A stretch of DNA of 64,000 nucleotides, from assembly GCA_002633025.1 (NCBI GenBank), contig NMRB01000180.1, forward strand, positions 364,378-428,377, in the 5' to 3' direction. The DNA comes from Notospermus geniculatus (Eukaryota > Nemertea > Pilidiophora > Heteronemertea > Lineidae). The translations under genes and the position numbers were made by a program. Within the stretch, counting starts at the first letter, position 1; the number at the start of each line of letters is the position of its first letter. The notes beneath the pieces were generated by a model that did not search any database, was not told where the DNA came from, and saw nothing but the letters and a program-made list of their open reading frames with translations. Shown one piece after another: positions 52,441 to 63,801 of the stretch.

Positions 52441-52774
52441 TATTTTTCCCTTCTCAGGGTGGTCGACTCTGCCGTGCCCATCATGATGGGTGCGATATAG
52501 AACGTTAGCAATTATTTTCCAATGATGTAACCGACAATGAAAATCAGTCCAGGGCAAAATAACAAAAATAACTTTATTTACCTTAATGTTGCCGTACACG
52601 GTACATACACGTATGGGGACTACTGTTGCTACATGGCGTGAAAGTCTATAGGCCTACACGTAAAATTTGATTATGATGTGATGAGAACAAGGGGCGTTGT
52701 GTCTTCGTTCGATACAACCGCTGCACGTAAAAAATCATCCTCACTACAAGTGAGACTGGCCAGATTTTAACTAT

Positions 52775-52889
52775 GGACCCTACTTTAGAATGCTCCTCAA
52801 CGTAAAGGAATTCCTCAAGGCTATTGTTCTGTTTAGAACATAGCCTTGAGCAACTCCTTTACGTTGAGGAGCATTCTAAAATACGGGCC
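52775..52889. mobile_element. hAT-like MITE with 8-bp target duplication
   Basis: 115 bases with arms GGACCCTACTTTAGAATGCT and AGCATTCTAAAATACGGGCC, pairing through CCTCAACGTAAAGGA. It is flanked by TTAACTAT on both sides (52767-52774 and 52890-52897). The host repeat without insert is at 18578-18683. Eight-base duplications fit the hAT superfamily, but the ends alone do not prove it. Confidence 0.75.
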
Positions 52890-52989
52890 TTAACTATTCA
52901 GCTATCCAGTGGCAACCAGCCTGCCACTTTTGCACACTTGTGAGAGGGGTGTAATGAGACATCCGCCTGAGTTATAAAACATGCCAGTA

Positions 52990-53145
52990 TATCAAAAAGA
53001 GTAGTTTTAAGCAAGGAACGGAATGATTTTGAACGGAATCCAAAAACTTGCTGGCCTCTTTTGCACTTCATTCCCGTTGCCGATACCATTCGCATTTTGA
53101 ATTCCGTTTGAACTCGTTGTTCCGTTCCGTACTTTAGACAACTAC
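52990..53145. repeat. Imperfect inverted repeat
   Basis: GTAGTTTTAAGCAAGGAACG on the left and GTTCCGTTCCGTACTTTAG plus ACAACTAC on the right, with AACGGAATCCAAAA and GAATTCCGTTTGAAC further in. It is probably an older fold-back element. No gene lies in 52509-54096. Confidence 0.5.
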
Positions 53146-53534
53146 CCTATCGAACGCCTCGAAAAGCAATCTGGCCGCAGATTAATGGCACTGACACGAT
53201 TGAGGTGAAGGACTATGTCATGTAAATAAAACCTGTAGACCTACTACATGTATGATAGATAGGGTGTGTGCACAACGCTGCATTGAGTTATCTGCATTGT
53301 TTGATCACCGGCGGAAGGTTTGACATTTGACTCCATAACACTTCAGATTTTGCCGCTATCAGTATTCCCACTCGGCGTTTCCAAACAAAGTGGCTTACGT
53401 TGTTTCACATTTCACATTTGCAGCCCGTTTACGGGGTACTCAACAAGCTGTTTATCTTTACTAGAAGTACGTGCACTTTACATGTGTATTATGATGTAGA
53501 CGATGTGAGGCATCAGTCAGACATTTTGATTCTA

Positions 53535-53679
53535 TAGGGAGGTTGAGATCAACGACTTATCACGGATCCTTATACGTATAGCCTACGGATCGAAATGTAC
53601 AGAAAATTTGTCCTCGTTGTACAGATTTCGGTCCGTATACGTAAGGATCCGTGACAAGTCGCTGATCTCAACCTCCCTA
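53535..53679. mobile_element. Fold-back element, 145 bp
   Basis: Arms TAGGGAGGTTGAGATCAACG and CTGATCTCAACCTCCCTA pair through ACTTATCACGGATCCTTATA. The centre is AAAATTTGTCC. It has no coding capacity. Confidence 0.7.
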
Positions 53680-53795
53680 ATATATGAAAAGTTACCACTC
53701 AACACTTGAAATGCTTACGTACATGTACATGTCAACCATGTAGTTCACTAATAGTAACTACACTGCTACAATGTAAGCGTTGCTGTAATGATATT

Positions 53796-53917
53796 ACGGA
53801 GGTTTCGCAAGCGCCCGGTTAGGCCCTACGACGACGTTTATCTATTGTGTGGGTATACCCAAACAATAGGTAAAACGTCGTCGTATGGCCTAACCGGGTG
53901 CTTGCGAAACCTCCCTA
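53796..53917. mobile_element. Fold-back element, family C
   Basis: Arms ACGGAGGTTTCGCAAGCGCC and GGTGCTTGCGAAACCTCCCT pair almost end to end through CGGTTAGGCC and ACGACGACGTTTA. The direct repeat TATTA flanks both ends. The tips resemble those of family B (GGGAGTTTTCGCAAAGC), which suggests related transposases. Confidence 0.7.
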
Positions 53918-54096
53918 TTAAAGAACAAAGACACCTGAAAATACCAATCGTAATCGTAAGCGTAGAAAACCACTGAACTGCGTTTAGTGTTTGATTGAAA
54001 AGTTGTATTTCATGAGTACATATTCAGATTTTTATAAGTCAGAAAACTAGTTTTATAAAGCCATCAACTGACTAGTTTCACGTCATATCCGTCATA

Positions 54097-57000
54097 TCAT
54101 ATTCTCTCCAGGTTGATTTTTCCTTGACTCATTTTTTTGGGTTTGATCTTGTCACCGTTTCGCTTTCCGCGGAGCCAAAACATCAACGCTTGAATCTTGA
54201 AGACGAGGTACTCGCCTATCTCCGCGAGGGTCAGGACGCTAGCTCCGAGACAGAGGCCCATTTGGCCACCAAAGTTACCTGCGAATGGAGTTCAGCAAAG
54301 TCAGAACATTCACATGACATCAAAAATTCATACATTGTACGTGTAAGCGAAACTTATAAATTTTTGATGCTATTTATGTTTGAGATATTGGAGGATATTC
54401 CTTCCATTCGTGAATCAAGTAATCGAAATAAAAAAGAATCAGAGGCCAACGAGGTCACTTCAAGCAACGTACGAAAGGAAAAGTAAATATTGTTTGAGGA
54501 ATGGCGTCATTATTGTACTTACTGAAGAGATGAACTATGGTGGTAATCCTGTGTTGTCTGTATTCCTTCACGGTCAGACGTGAGAAATGAATATCTATCC
54601 TAATTGGGGACAATCTACAGAACAAACAAGAGGCCCATGGGCCTGGCGCTCAGCTGACAGTTGACTACCAAAGAGAATGACACCTTGGCTCAACAGGTCT
54701 TTGAGTAGGTCACTAGGTCATGAACGTAGGTNCCACCGAAGTAACCTGGTGACGCCTTTTGCAGTCAGTGCTCTGTCGCATGTAAGAAAAAAAAGTGCAA
54801 TTTTTGATTGTCGTAGAGACTAATGTCGTCCTCTCCAACATCTCCCGCTTTCCCATATCTATGGGGAAGATTAGCAGATGTTTCCTGCATGTCGATCGGA
54901 GGTTCCGGCGTGACCATCGCTGATCAACCAGAACGAAAACCGACGAACATGCTGATTGGTCATTCGGTCTGCCATAGTAGGCCTACTCACCCTTTGGTCG
55001 ATAACCCGGTTTGCTTTTCCACCAGTTCTCTATAATTTGAAGTTGGGTAATTAGCTGCACTGACACTGAGGCTGTATTCGTTGATACGACAGGGGTTCTT
55101 GCAAACTGGCCGCCCGCAAAATGATGCTTTCAATTCAGATGAAGATAACTCATACTGTAGACTTGCGTTGGTAGTGCAGTTAATCAAGTCCCAGAGTTCG
55201 CATGGTCTCATCCCTAGAACGACAAAATGGCATTTGTTGGGGTAGCCAGTACTGTTTCAATAGTTGCATATTTCCGTCAATTACTCCAGATTCACAGTTC
55301 TAAGACCGCTTTATAAAATCGGGTCAAAGACTGCCCCGGTAGAGTAGGCCTAGGGATATGCACTGTCAATTCCTCCTGATTGGCTAACCTTGCTGGTGGT
55401 GGGAAGTTCATTGATAGTCGTTGACGAAGTCGTTGTAGGTCCTGGACATGAATTAGTGACCATCGATCACCTCAGACGACATGGTGTCGTAATTGGTCAT
55501 TGAACAGTTTTAATTATCTATAGCCCACGTGGGTTTGGCTTCAATGTGCAGATTTTGCCTTAGATCGATGAATCTTGTGTATGTTGACTTGAACATTCGA
55601 CATGTATTACCTGGTGATAACAAAGCTGCGACTTTGAGTGAGAATCTTTCCATGCTATTTTATCATACATCCATGCCGATCAGAGTACATCTCATCCTCT
55701 ACCACCCAGTGATGTAAATAACTGAGATTTTCAGATCAACGGATCGTGATAGTGATTCGATACAAGGAGATGATGTTTCTTTCTAGTAAGCGGTGTGCTT
55801 GTCCTTCTCTTGTTATTTCTGAGGAGAAAACTTACCGTAGTAATAATTTCCCATCAGGTCGAACCTGCCAGCTGAAAAATGACGAATACTACGTACCATC
55901 TTGTTCGTCACTCAATGTGAAGGGATGGCAGTTACAAGATTTCCTAATGAACGAGACTCGGCATTCTAATTCGCATGCGTCATGGGAATAATCAGGCGAA
56001 TCCTCTTTGAGGTCATCTGATGAATCGCACAAACCCCACGGACGTATCTCTTGAAAGTGCTGCAAGGAAGAGAAACACTTCGATACGTCGGCGTTTCATT
56101 TCTCCGAAGACCGCTATTGTTTTTTAGTATCCGCGCTGCTGCAGAACAACAAGATTGCAGGAATCTGTAGGACTAGACTTACAAATTGCTATTTGAGTCA
56201 GTTCCCCAGAAAGGTTTCGGGAGGGACTGGGGTAATAGGGAGTTTTCGCAAAGCCCCCGAAACGCCAACGGGAACGCCAAACCCATTGTTCGATGCCACG
56301 AAGGGAGCATCGAACAAAAGGATAGACGTTCGCATCGGCGTTTCGGGGGCTTTGCGAAAACTCCCTACTAAGTAAATAGTTGTTCTATTCATAACTGTTG
56401 GGCACTTCAAACAGTTCACTGTAGGACGACAACTTGCAATGTACAGCAACAGTTCGAGAACTTCAACAGTCTCGAATAGACAACAACTCTAATATGAACT
56501 ATTGTTCCGCTTTTCTGGTAATATTTACCTTCTTCACATTCATAGCAACAGACACGTAAGATCCGGGTCGGATCATGTCTCCACGATCCTCTATGTCCTG
56601 GAGAGGAGAATATCTTGGGTGAACGAGGATCTTCACTCCGTCTACTACGTCTGGATAACCACTTTTTACTGTTGCTAGAATGGAGAGAAAAACCTTAAGC
56701 GGCTTCCCAACACTCGGGTCTCGGCGGGAGAGCAAGCGAGCCCGTCCAGGAACACAGCGTCCTCGATTTTCCGTTACGAAATGCCAAAATTCCACGCCCA
56801 TGGTGTAGGCCTCTCTGCTTATGATGAATACCATTTGAATCCATAGCTGAGATGAGTATCGTTGATATTAATTTAGTGCTGTAAAGTACAATGTACATGT
56901 ACATGTCCATTTATAGCCTTCAAGGGTTCACTGTACGAGATTACGAGCTAAAGTTTCATACCAACCTAAATTTTCATTGGCATTAAGATTAATTTCCATA

Positions 57001-57367
57001 ACTAAACCACTATGTGCGCCAGTCGCCTTTACTCTGCCAGCCTTGAAGCGACTTCCCAAGTTGTTGAACGTGAAGCAGCTGCCGGAAGTGGTATAGCTAT
57101 GAAGAAGAGCGCCAGAACAATCCACATTTCCATTGGAAGAAGCATTAGGAACGTACAGGCAGCCTTCAATGAAAGATTTTTCATTCTTTCTACTCGCTAT
57201 ATCTAAAAATTCTGAAAAATTCCACGGCCTTCCTGAATACTTGGTATATTTCTGGTGAATCCTTTTGACTCTTTCCTCAGTATAATTCCCGAGGTTTAAA
57301 TCATAATTGCTGAAACTGTTAAGAAGGTAATCCAAAAGTTCGGTGTCGTTGAATGGAACGTGTAGGT
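54097..57367 (-). CDS. DEG/ENaC (ASIC-like) channel subunit A, 5' exon(s) missing
   Basis: Six exons, all with GT/AG borders and compatible phases: 56966-57367, 56529-56674, 55897-56059, 54991-55213, 54523-54614 and 54097-54278 (401 codons visible). Order: finger/thumb extracellular region (KYSGRPWNFSEFLDIA, SGSCFTFNNLGS), palm strand with YPDVVDGVKILVHP, the cysteine-rich YSHDACELECRVSFIRKSC then NCHPF, CELWDLINCTT, IHFSRLTVKEYRQHR, and TM2 FGGQMGLCLGASVLTLAE with the G-A-S selectivity filter, then a short basic cytoplasmic tail. DEG/ENaC subunits form trimeric sodium channels gated by acid, peptide or touch; the gate here is unknown. The TM1 exon is not found before the palindrome begins, so the gene as assembled is truncated. 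Confidence 0.88.
56236..56367. mobile_element. Fold-back MITE, family B, in channel intron
   Basis: The most complete family B copy: TAGGGAGTTTTCGCAAAGCC to GGCTTTGCGAAAACTCCCTA, with AACGCCAACGGGAACGCC and GACGTTCGCATCGGCGTT on the inner arms. It lies between the exons at 56059 and 56529. Confidence 0.85.
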
Positions 57368-59431
57368 CTGAAAAGAAAGAGAACAAAGGAGGATTGCTAT
57401 GTGGAAGGAGCCGTTCCTCGGAATGGAGAAATCCATCCCTTTCACTTTTACTGAGTGTGCAGTATCATGCAGTATTTTCGTCGAATTCACACTTATTCGC
57501 CAATTCAACAGTTTGGAACCAGCTTGGCTACTTTCCGTGGTGGGCGACGAATTTACCCTAATATAAGTATCCGCCTATTCCATACGCCAAAAAATAATTT
57601 TCCTACAGCAAACTTTTTTTTTAATTGTTTTGTGCGTGCTCATACGTTGCTATACCGTACACACTTTCCATCATACCAAAAATAGATAAGCGAGCTCGCT
57701 TATCTATTTTTGATCATGCGAATGTTATACCGAAGTGAGAGGTTCCTCGAAAAGCTGGTTGTGTTTGTTTTACTAGTCGTGCTAATAAGATACCGTAGAT
57801 ATCACATAGTTTTGTTACCGTGATGTTTGTGTGGGGAACACTCCATCCATCATTGGATTAAATAACGAGAATTGACTCAGTCACTGTATTTACCACAGGG
57901 ACTTGAGGCATGCATTGCAGGGGTGGTGGGTGTGTTACAGAGGTCTAATAACACACCCCCGAGTAATGCCACGGTATACTGACGTATACCTAGGAGAAAA
58001 ATATATTTATTTATTATTTTTCTCCTAGGTATACGTCAGTATACCGTGGCATTACTCGGGGGTGTGTTATTAGACCTCTGTAACACACCCACCACCCCTG
58101 CAATGCATGCCTCAAGTCCCTGTGGTAAATACAGTGACTGAGTCAATTCTCGTTATTTAATCCAATGATGGATGGAGTGTTCCCCACACAAACATCACGG
58201 TAACAAAACTATGTGATATCTACGGTATCTTATTAGCACGACTAGTAAAACAAACACAACCAGCTTTTCGAGGAACCTCTCACTTCGGTATAACATTCGC
58301 ATGATCAAAAATAGATAAGCGAGCTCGCTTATCTATTTTTGGTATGATGGAAAGTGTGTACGGTATAGCAACGTATGAGCACGCACAAAACAATTAAAAA
58401 AAAAGTTTGCTGTAGGAAAATTATTTTTTGGCGTATGGAATAGGCGGATACTTATATTAGGGTAAATTCGTCGCCCACCACGGAAAGTAGCCAAGCTGGT
58501 TCCAAACTGTTGAATTGGCGAATAAGTGTGAATTCGACGAAAATACTGCATGATACTGCACACTCAGTAAAAGTGAAAGGGATGGATTTCTCCATTCCGA
58601 GGAACGGCTCCTTCCACATAGCAATCCTCCTTTGTTCTCTTTCTTTTCAGACCTACACGTTCCATTCAACGACACCGAACTTTTGGATTACCTTCTTAAC
58701 AGTTTCAGCAATTATGATTTAAACCTCGGGAATTATACTGAGGAAAGAGTCAAAAGGATTCACCAGAAATATACCAAGTATTCAGGAAGGCCGTGGAATT
58801 TTTCAGAATTTTTAGATATAGCGAGTAGAAAGAATGAAAAATCTTTCATTGAAGGCTGCCTGTACGTTCCTAATGCTTCTTCCAATGGAAATGTGGATTG
58901 TTCTGGCGCTCTTCTTCATAGCTATACCACTTCCGGCAGCTGCTTCACGTTCAACAACTTGGGAAGTCGCTTCAAGGCTGGCAGAGTAAAGGCGACTGGC
59001 GCACATAGTGGTTTAGTTATGGAAATTAATCTTAATGCCAATGAAAATTTAGGTTGGTATGAAACTTTAGCTCGTAATCTCGTACAGTGAACCCTTGAAG
59101 GCTATAAATGGACATGTACATGTACATTGTACTTTACAGCACTAAATTAATATCAACGATACTCATCTCAGCTATGGATTCAAATGGTATTCATCATAAG
59201 CAGAGAGGCCTACACCATGGGCGTGGAATTTTGGCATTTCGTAACGGAAAATCGAGGACGCTGTGTTCCTGGACGGGCTCGCTTGCTCTCCCGCCGAGAC
59301 CCGAGTGTTGGGAAGCCGCTTAAGGTTTTTCTCTCCATTCTAGCAACAGTAAAAAGTGGTTATCCAGACGTAGTAGACGGAGTGAAGATCCTCGTTCACC
59401 CAAGATATTCTCCTCTCCAGGACATAGAGGA
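56587..59431. repeat. Large inverted duplication, 1.42-kb arms
   Basis: The left arm 56587-58003 is repeated in reverse at 58015-59431 around an 11-base AT loop (centre 58009). Every position I compared is identical, including exons, the poly-T tract and the TAGATAAGCGAGCTCGCTTA hairpin. The right arm stops where a single N stands (59432). It duplicates the first visible exon and part of the second exon of the channel gene on the opposite strand. Confidence 0.95.
58651..59431 (+). pseudogene. Inverted partial copy of channel subunit A
   Basis: Mirror image of the 402-nt exon (58651-59052) and of the first 88 bases of the next exon (59344-59431), with the same splice sites. It is then cut off at the N. 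It lacks TM1, the later extracellular exons and TM2, so it cannot form a channel. Confidence 0.85.
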
Positions 59432-59432
59432 N

Positions 59433-60590
59433 CTTTAGCATTTTATCCTCAGAATCATGTCTTCTTGGTATATTAAGTCCATGTAACGGATGGCGCGCGG
59501 TGGAGAAGTACGTTGGTATTGTTGGGGCTGCGTTATCGTGCAGCGCTCATTATTGACTTTGCTATTGATTGTGAACTGCCGGGTTCTAGTTTACTCGACT
59601 AATATTGTGTGAAAATTACTTCACTGCACAGCAAACAGTACGGTACTTGACATCACGCTTGCAGGAGTGGGCAAAAATCACTGTCCACCGGAAGTAATCC
59701 CGATTTATTGCCAATTCATTAGCTGCGGCAAAAATGTATCCTATTGACCAATCAGAATTCAGGAATTATTCATGTCACGTCTTAAGTCGACGTCGTGTAT
59801 TTGCTGTTATTAGCAGGTCAATATTATTCCATCATTTCCGTGCAAAGTTGTGGTTAATCACAGCCGTCGGATCAGAGCGTGTTGGGCGTCGGACCCGCGG
59901 ACCGTTAACCGATAAAAAGGCCGCTGGTTCGATCAATTTCATCGATAACGAAGCAAAACATCCACCAAACGAGAATGGCTCCTTCCAATGAAAAGAAGAT
60001 GTCAAAAATCCAAGCTCTCCGTTGATATCAATACGACTTTTCTATTCTTAATCACTCCCGAGCAATCGGTAAAGATACATATGATGTGATGATGAGAAAG
60101 ACACGCGTTAGGCCTACTTCCTTAGACAAAAGTGTTGTTTGTTAATACATGTAGTAGTGTACCATTCGTCTTCACCAAAAGTGCATTTCCAATTTTTGAC
60201 GCCTGTCCTGTAGTCCTGATATAACCTACGAAAGGCACACACGACCTCCGAGCTATTCACGTTCCGGTCTGCCTTTCAAACTGTCAAACAGTACAAGCAG
60301 GACTGGAACACCCGGTGTGCTACAAATATGACACACGAAAGTTTATCAGCGATGATATCGTCCTGCCCTAATGACAGAAAATTCGTTCGGCGCCACCTAC
60401 CCGCTAATCTCTCGCCGCCTTTGCCTGTATAGAGTGTCCACTTTCCTAATATTCAATAAAAATATGGTGTATCAACACCATGCTGTGTGTACAGAGCTGA
60501 TGAGTTCGTCAAAGTGTTGACAGAATGGTTGGTGTTTACAAGGAAAAATGAAAAATCTATTTCTTGTTAATGTTTCTCTAACGTCATATC
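59433..60590. other. Spacer downstream of channel B, no gene seen
   Basis: Unrelated to the sequence that should follow the cut exon. An ATG in a reasonable context at about 59974 (MAPSNEKKMSKIQ) closes within 17 codons. No family motif is visible on either strand. Confidence 0.45.
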
Positions 60591-63500
60591 CTACACGGTT
60601 CCTGTCGCCGATTTTTCCTTGATTCGATCCGTTGGTTTCTTGTCACCGTGTCCCTGTTCACGAAGCCAAAAAATCAGCGCTTGAATCTTGAAGATAAGGT
60701 ACTCGCCTATCTCCGCGAGCGTTAGGACGCTGGCTCCGAGACAGAGGCCAAGTTGGCCACCAAAGTTACCTGCGAATGGGATAAAATCAAGTCAGAACAT
60801 CGCATGATATTCACGAGTGAGCTACATTATATTTACATTACATTACGTTACATTCGTGAATGAAGGCAATCCAAATAGAAATGAAATTAGGCGTACATGT
60901 AATACATTTGCTGACAGGGTAAATATAAATGTGGCAATGTCGTTTGGTTACTTACTCAGGAGTTGAACGATGGTGGTCGTCCTGTGTTCCCTGTATACCT
61001 TGATGGTTGGACGGGAGAAATGAATATCGATCATAATCCGCGACACCCTGCGAAATGACAAATGGGATATGTCGGGTATTATATCTACCGACGGGAATAA
61101 ATCATATAAAATGCGATAAAAGTCGACTAAATGATAAGAGGTACATGTACCTTAGCTTCCCAAACACGATCTTCCCACAGCAGGAGTTTTATCTCGTTCC
61201 TCTTCATCCACTCGCAACAACATGAGTTGATCAAGTGGATCGAGGTAAAAACTCATACTCCACGCAGCGTTGAAATTTTTTGATAATTGGACGAAAATCT
61301 TTACAGTGCCATCGATGCTAGATCGCCATCTTGAAATCCTGGCGTCATCGTCGGCGGGCTGGTCTATCACCTGACGCGAACTTCTTTTTCAAAATGATAT
61401 TATTTGCAGAAAACAGTATTTATCTTGTCGAAAATGAAACAGAATAACTTTATTATTACTTTATATCTACTCCACCGTTGTTTGTATCACTCTATACCTT
61501 TGTGACCGCTTCACAAACAGAAGAATTTCTGTTCGCTCCGCGCGCGCACTACTTTTCAAGATGGAAACCTACATGTAGCACCGACACTAGTGATGATCGC
61601 CACCTAGCGTCAGTTTTGGTAAAAACCCTGTTTGGGAGGATGCTCGGATCCTCATAGCGGGCCAGCAGAGGGTGAGGATCGCGGAGTTTTTAAGCCTGCA
61701 GCACACGTCACCCCTTTCGTTGCTCATAGGCAGTTTTCGTGGTCGTCAAGAAAATGGCCAAGTGTGCTGTGGCCGGCAACGACCACTCACCACGGAAATT
61801 CCGTGGTGACCACAGGTTGCCGAAAATCAAACCGGTTTGATTTCTCACCACAAACATTGCTCATAGTTGCCAGTTGTGGTGATGCGTGGCCATCAGCAGC
61901 ACACGAGACCACTGAGTCGTGACGTCTGGTGCAAACCGGCAACCGCCACAAAAATGGCCGACCACGAAAATTGCCTGTACGAGCAACGAAAATGGTGACG
62001 TGTGCTGTCAGCTTTTAGCGTGATCCATCGCTGATCAACACGACAAACATGCTGATTGGTCATTCGGTGGGTTATAGTACTCACCCTTTGGTCGATGCCC
62101 CGTTTTGCCTTTCTACTTCCAGCAGTTCTTTAACACTTGAAGTCGAGTAAGCAGCGGTACTGACACTGAGTTTGTATTCGTTGATTCGACAGGCGTTCTT
62201 GCAAACTTGACGCCCGCAAAGTGAAACTCTCGATTCAGATGATGAGTTGGCATACTGCAGTATAGTTTTCGTGGTGCAGTTAATCACGTCCCACAGTTCA
62301 CATGGTCTCATACGGCCTAGAACGTCAAACAGTTGCGTAAGTGGTTCTTTGGATGGGACTCAAAGGTTAAAACAAAGTTTAAAACTAAATTCCTTGTGGA
62401 CGTTTAAGGAACTTAGTTTTAACCTTTGAGTCCCATCCAAAGTCCCAACCAAAGAACTCTTAACTGCCCCAAAGATACATGTATGACGTTCAAAGAATAA
62501 GAACCTAAAGCGATTATATGAAGGAAGTGAGTACCGACCGGATATCAAAGTTTAATCCTACAACCGTTTTATTTTAAATGCCTTAAGAACATGTTTCTCG
62601 CCGGTAATTTTCCCTTCCAAATATATTGTTAATTATGAGGAGAAAACGTCTCACTGCAATTCACTTTCAATCAGCCAAATTTATCAGCAACACACGACGA
62701 ATACTACGAACATGTACGTACCATCTTGTTCGTCACTCAAAGTGAAGGGATGGCAGTTACATGATTTCCTAATGAATGCGACTTGGCATTCTAATTCGCA
62801 TGCCTCAGGGGAATAATCAGGTGAATCTTCTTTGAGGTCATCTGATGAATCGCACAAACCCCACGGACGCATCTCCTGAAAGTGCTGCAAAGGGAACGAA
62901 ACACTTTGTTGCAGGTTTTTTCGTCAAGCCTGGGTGGCACCCCATGCTGAACCAGAGCATGCTGAACTGCGCATGCGCGAATTCGACGCGAGTGCTTAGA
63001 AATACCCTTACCCTCTGCACTGTCATACCAATGTTTGCGTAAGATCCTGGTCGGATCATGCGACCAAAATCCTTTATCTTTTGAAGAGGCGAATATCTTG
63101 GGTGAACGAGGATCTTCACTCCATCTACTGTGTCCGGATAATCACTATTTACTGTTGCTAGAATTGGGACGGAGAAATAAATGTTTCACAACATATACGC
63201 CAATTGATGGGTGTGGGTGTCTTCAAATCGAAATCCTGACACTGACACTTTTGAAACGGTAACAATGTCAGAACTCGGCCCCGCGTTGGCAAAGCGAGGT
63301 CTCTTTGACCTTACAACTGCGATTTTGGTGTACATTCATCGGGACATAGCCAAAAGATTAGTATATATTAGTAGCCTAGACTTCAGGCTAAAGTTTCATA
63401 CCCACCTGAATTTTCTTTGGCATTTAGATTGATTTCCATTACTAAACCACTAAATGCGCCAGTCCTCTTAACTTTATCAGCCTTGAAGTGACTTCCCAAG

Positions 63501-63801
63501 TTGTTGAACGTGAAGCAGCTGCCGGAAGTGCTATAGCTATGAAGAAAAGCGCCGGAACAATCCAATCTCGTGAGACCATTAGGTGTGTACAAGCATAACT
63601 CAATGAAAGATTTTTCATTCTTCCTACTTGCTATGTCTAAGAATTCTGAAAAATTCCACGGCCTTCCTGAATACTTGGTATATTTCTGGTGAATCGTTTT
63701 GACTCTTTCCTCAGTATAATTCCGTAGGTTTAAATCATAATTGGTGAAACTATCAAGAAGGTAATCCAAAAGTTCGGTGTCATTTGATGGAATCTGCAAG
63801 T
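60591..63801 (-). CDS. DEG/ENaC (ASIC-like) channel subunit B, 5' exon(s) off window
   Basis: Tandem paralogue of subunit A with the same six-exon layout and phases: 63406-63801, 63012-63157, 62722-62884, 62085-62316, 60956-61047 and 60591-60769. Signatures are PSNDTELLDYLL, KYSGRPWNFSEFLDIA, YSPEACELECQVAFIRKSC then NCHPF, CELWDVINCTT, IHFSRPTIKVYREHR and FGGQLGLCLGASVLTLAE, the pore helix with the G-A-S filter. The fourth exon is three codons longer than in A; one comes from a shifted acceptor (CTAG/GCCGT) that adds an Arg, the other two lie inside the exon. The finger exon lacks the two-residue insertion seen in A (CLYTPNGLTR against CLYVPNASSNGN). The TM1 exon would lie beyond 64000. Confidence 0.88.
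61696..62012. mobile_element. Fold-back element in channel B intron
   Basis: Arms GCAGCACACGTCACC..TTTCGTTGCTCATAGGCAG and the inverse CTGTACGAGCAACGAAAATG..GACGTGTGCTGTCAG, joined by TTTTCGTGGTCG and its complement. It accounts for the open frame read on the + strand here. Confidence 0.7.
62343..62458. mobile_element. Short fold-back element in channel B intron
   Basis: GGTTCTTTGGATGGGACTCA with AAGGTTAAAAC and the inverse GTTTTAACCTTTGAGTCCCA. It lies between the exons at 62316 and 62722. Confidence 0.7.

Larger units (their letters stand above)
41449..52508. repeat. Tandem unit, copy 2 (11.1 kb)
   Basis: Second copy of the unit described at 30983. It is longer mainly because of the 43397-44030 block with its full palindrome, a family A MITE at 47386 and one extra minisatellite unit. 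It is shorter elsewhere, for example by the missing hairpin arm at 44409 and loss of about 130 bases corresponding to 35270-35515. Confidence 0.85.

Noticed and set aside
54121-54486. Plus-strand open frame of 120 codons
   Set aside because: It is the antisense of the channel A pore exon (TM2 with GAS filter) and its flanking intron.
61152-61370. Minus-strand frame of 72 codons (ISRWRSSIDGTVKIFVQLS and on)
   Set aside because: It begins at GTG rather than ATG, lies in a channel B intron, has no counterpart in channel A, and I cannot place it in a family. It could be a stray exon, but support is lacking.
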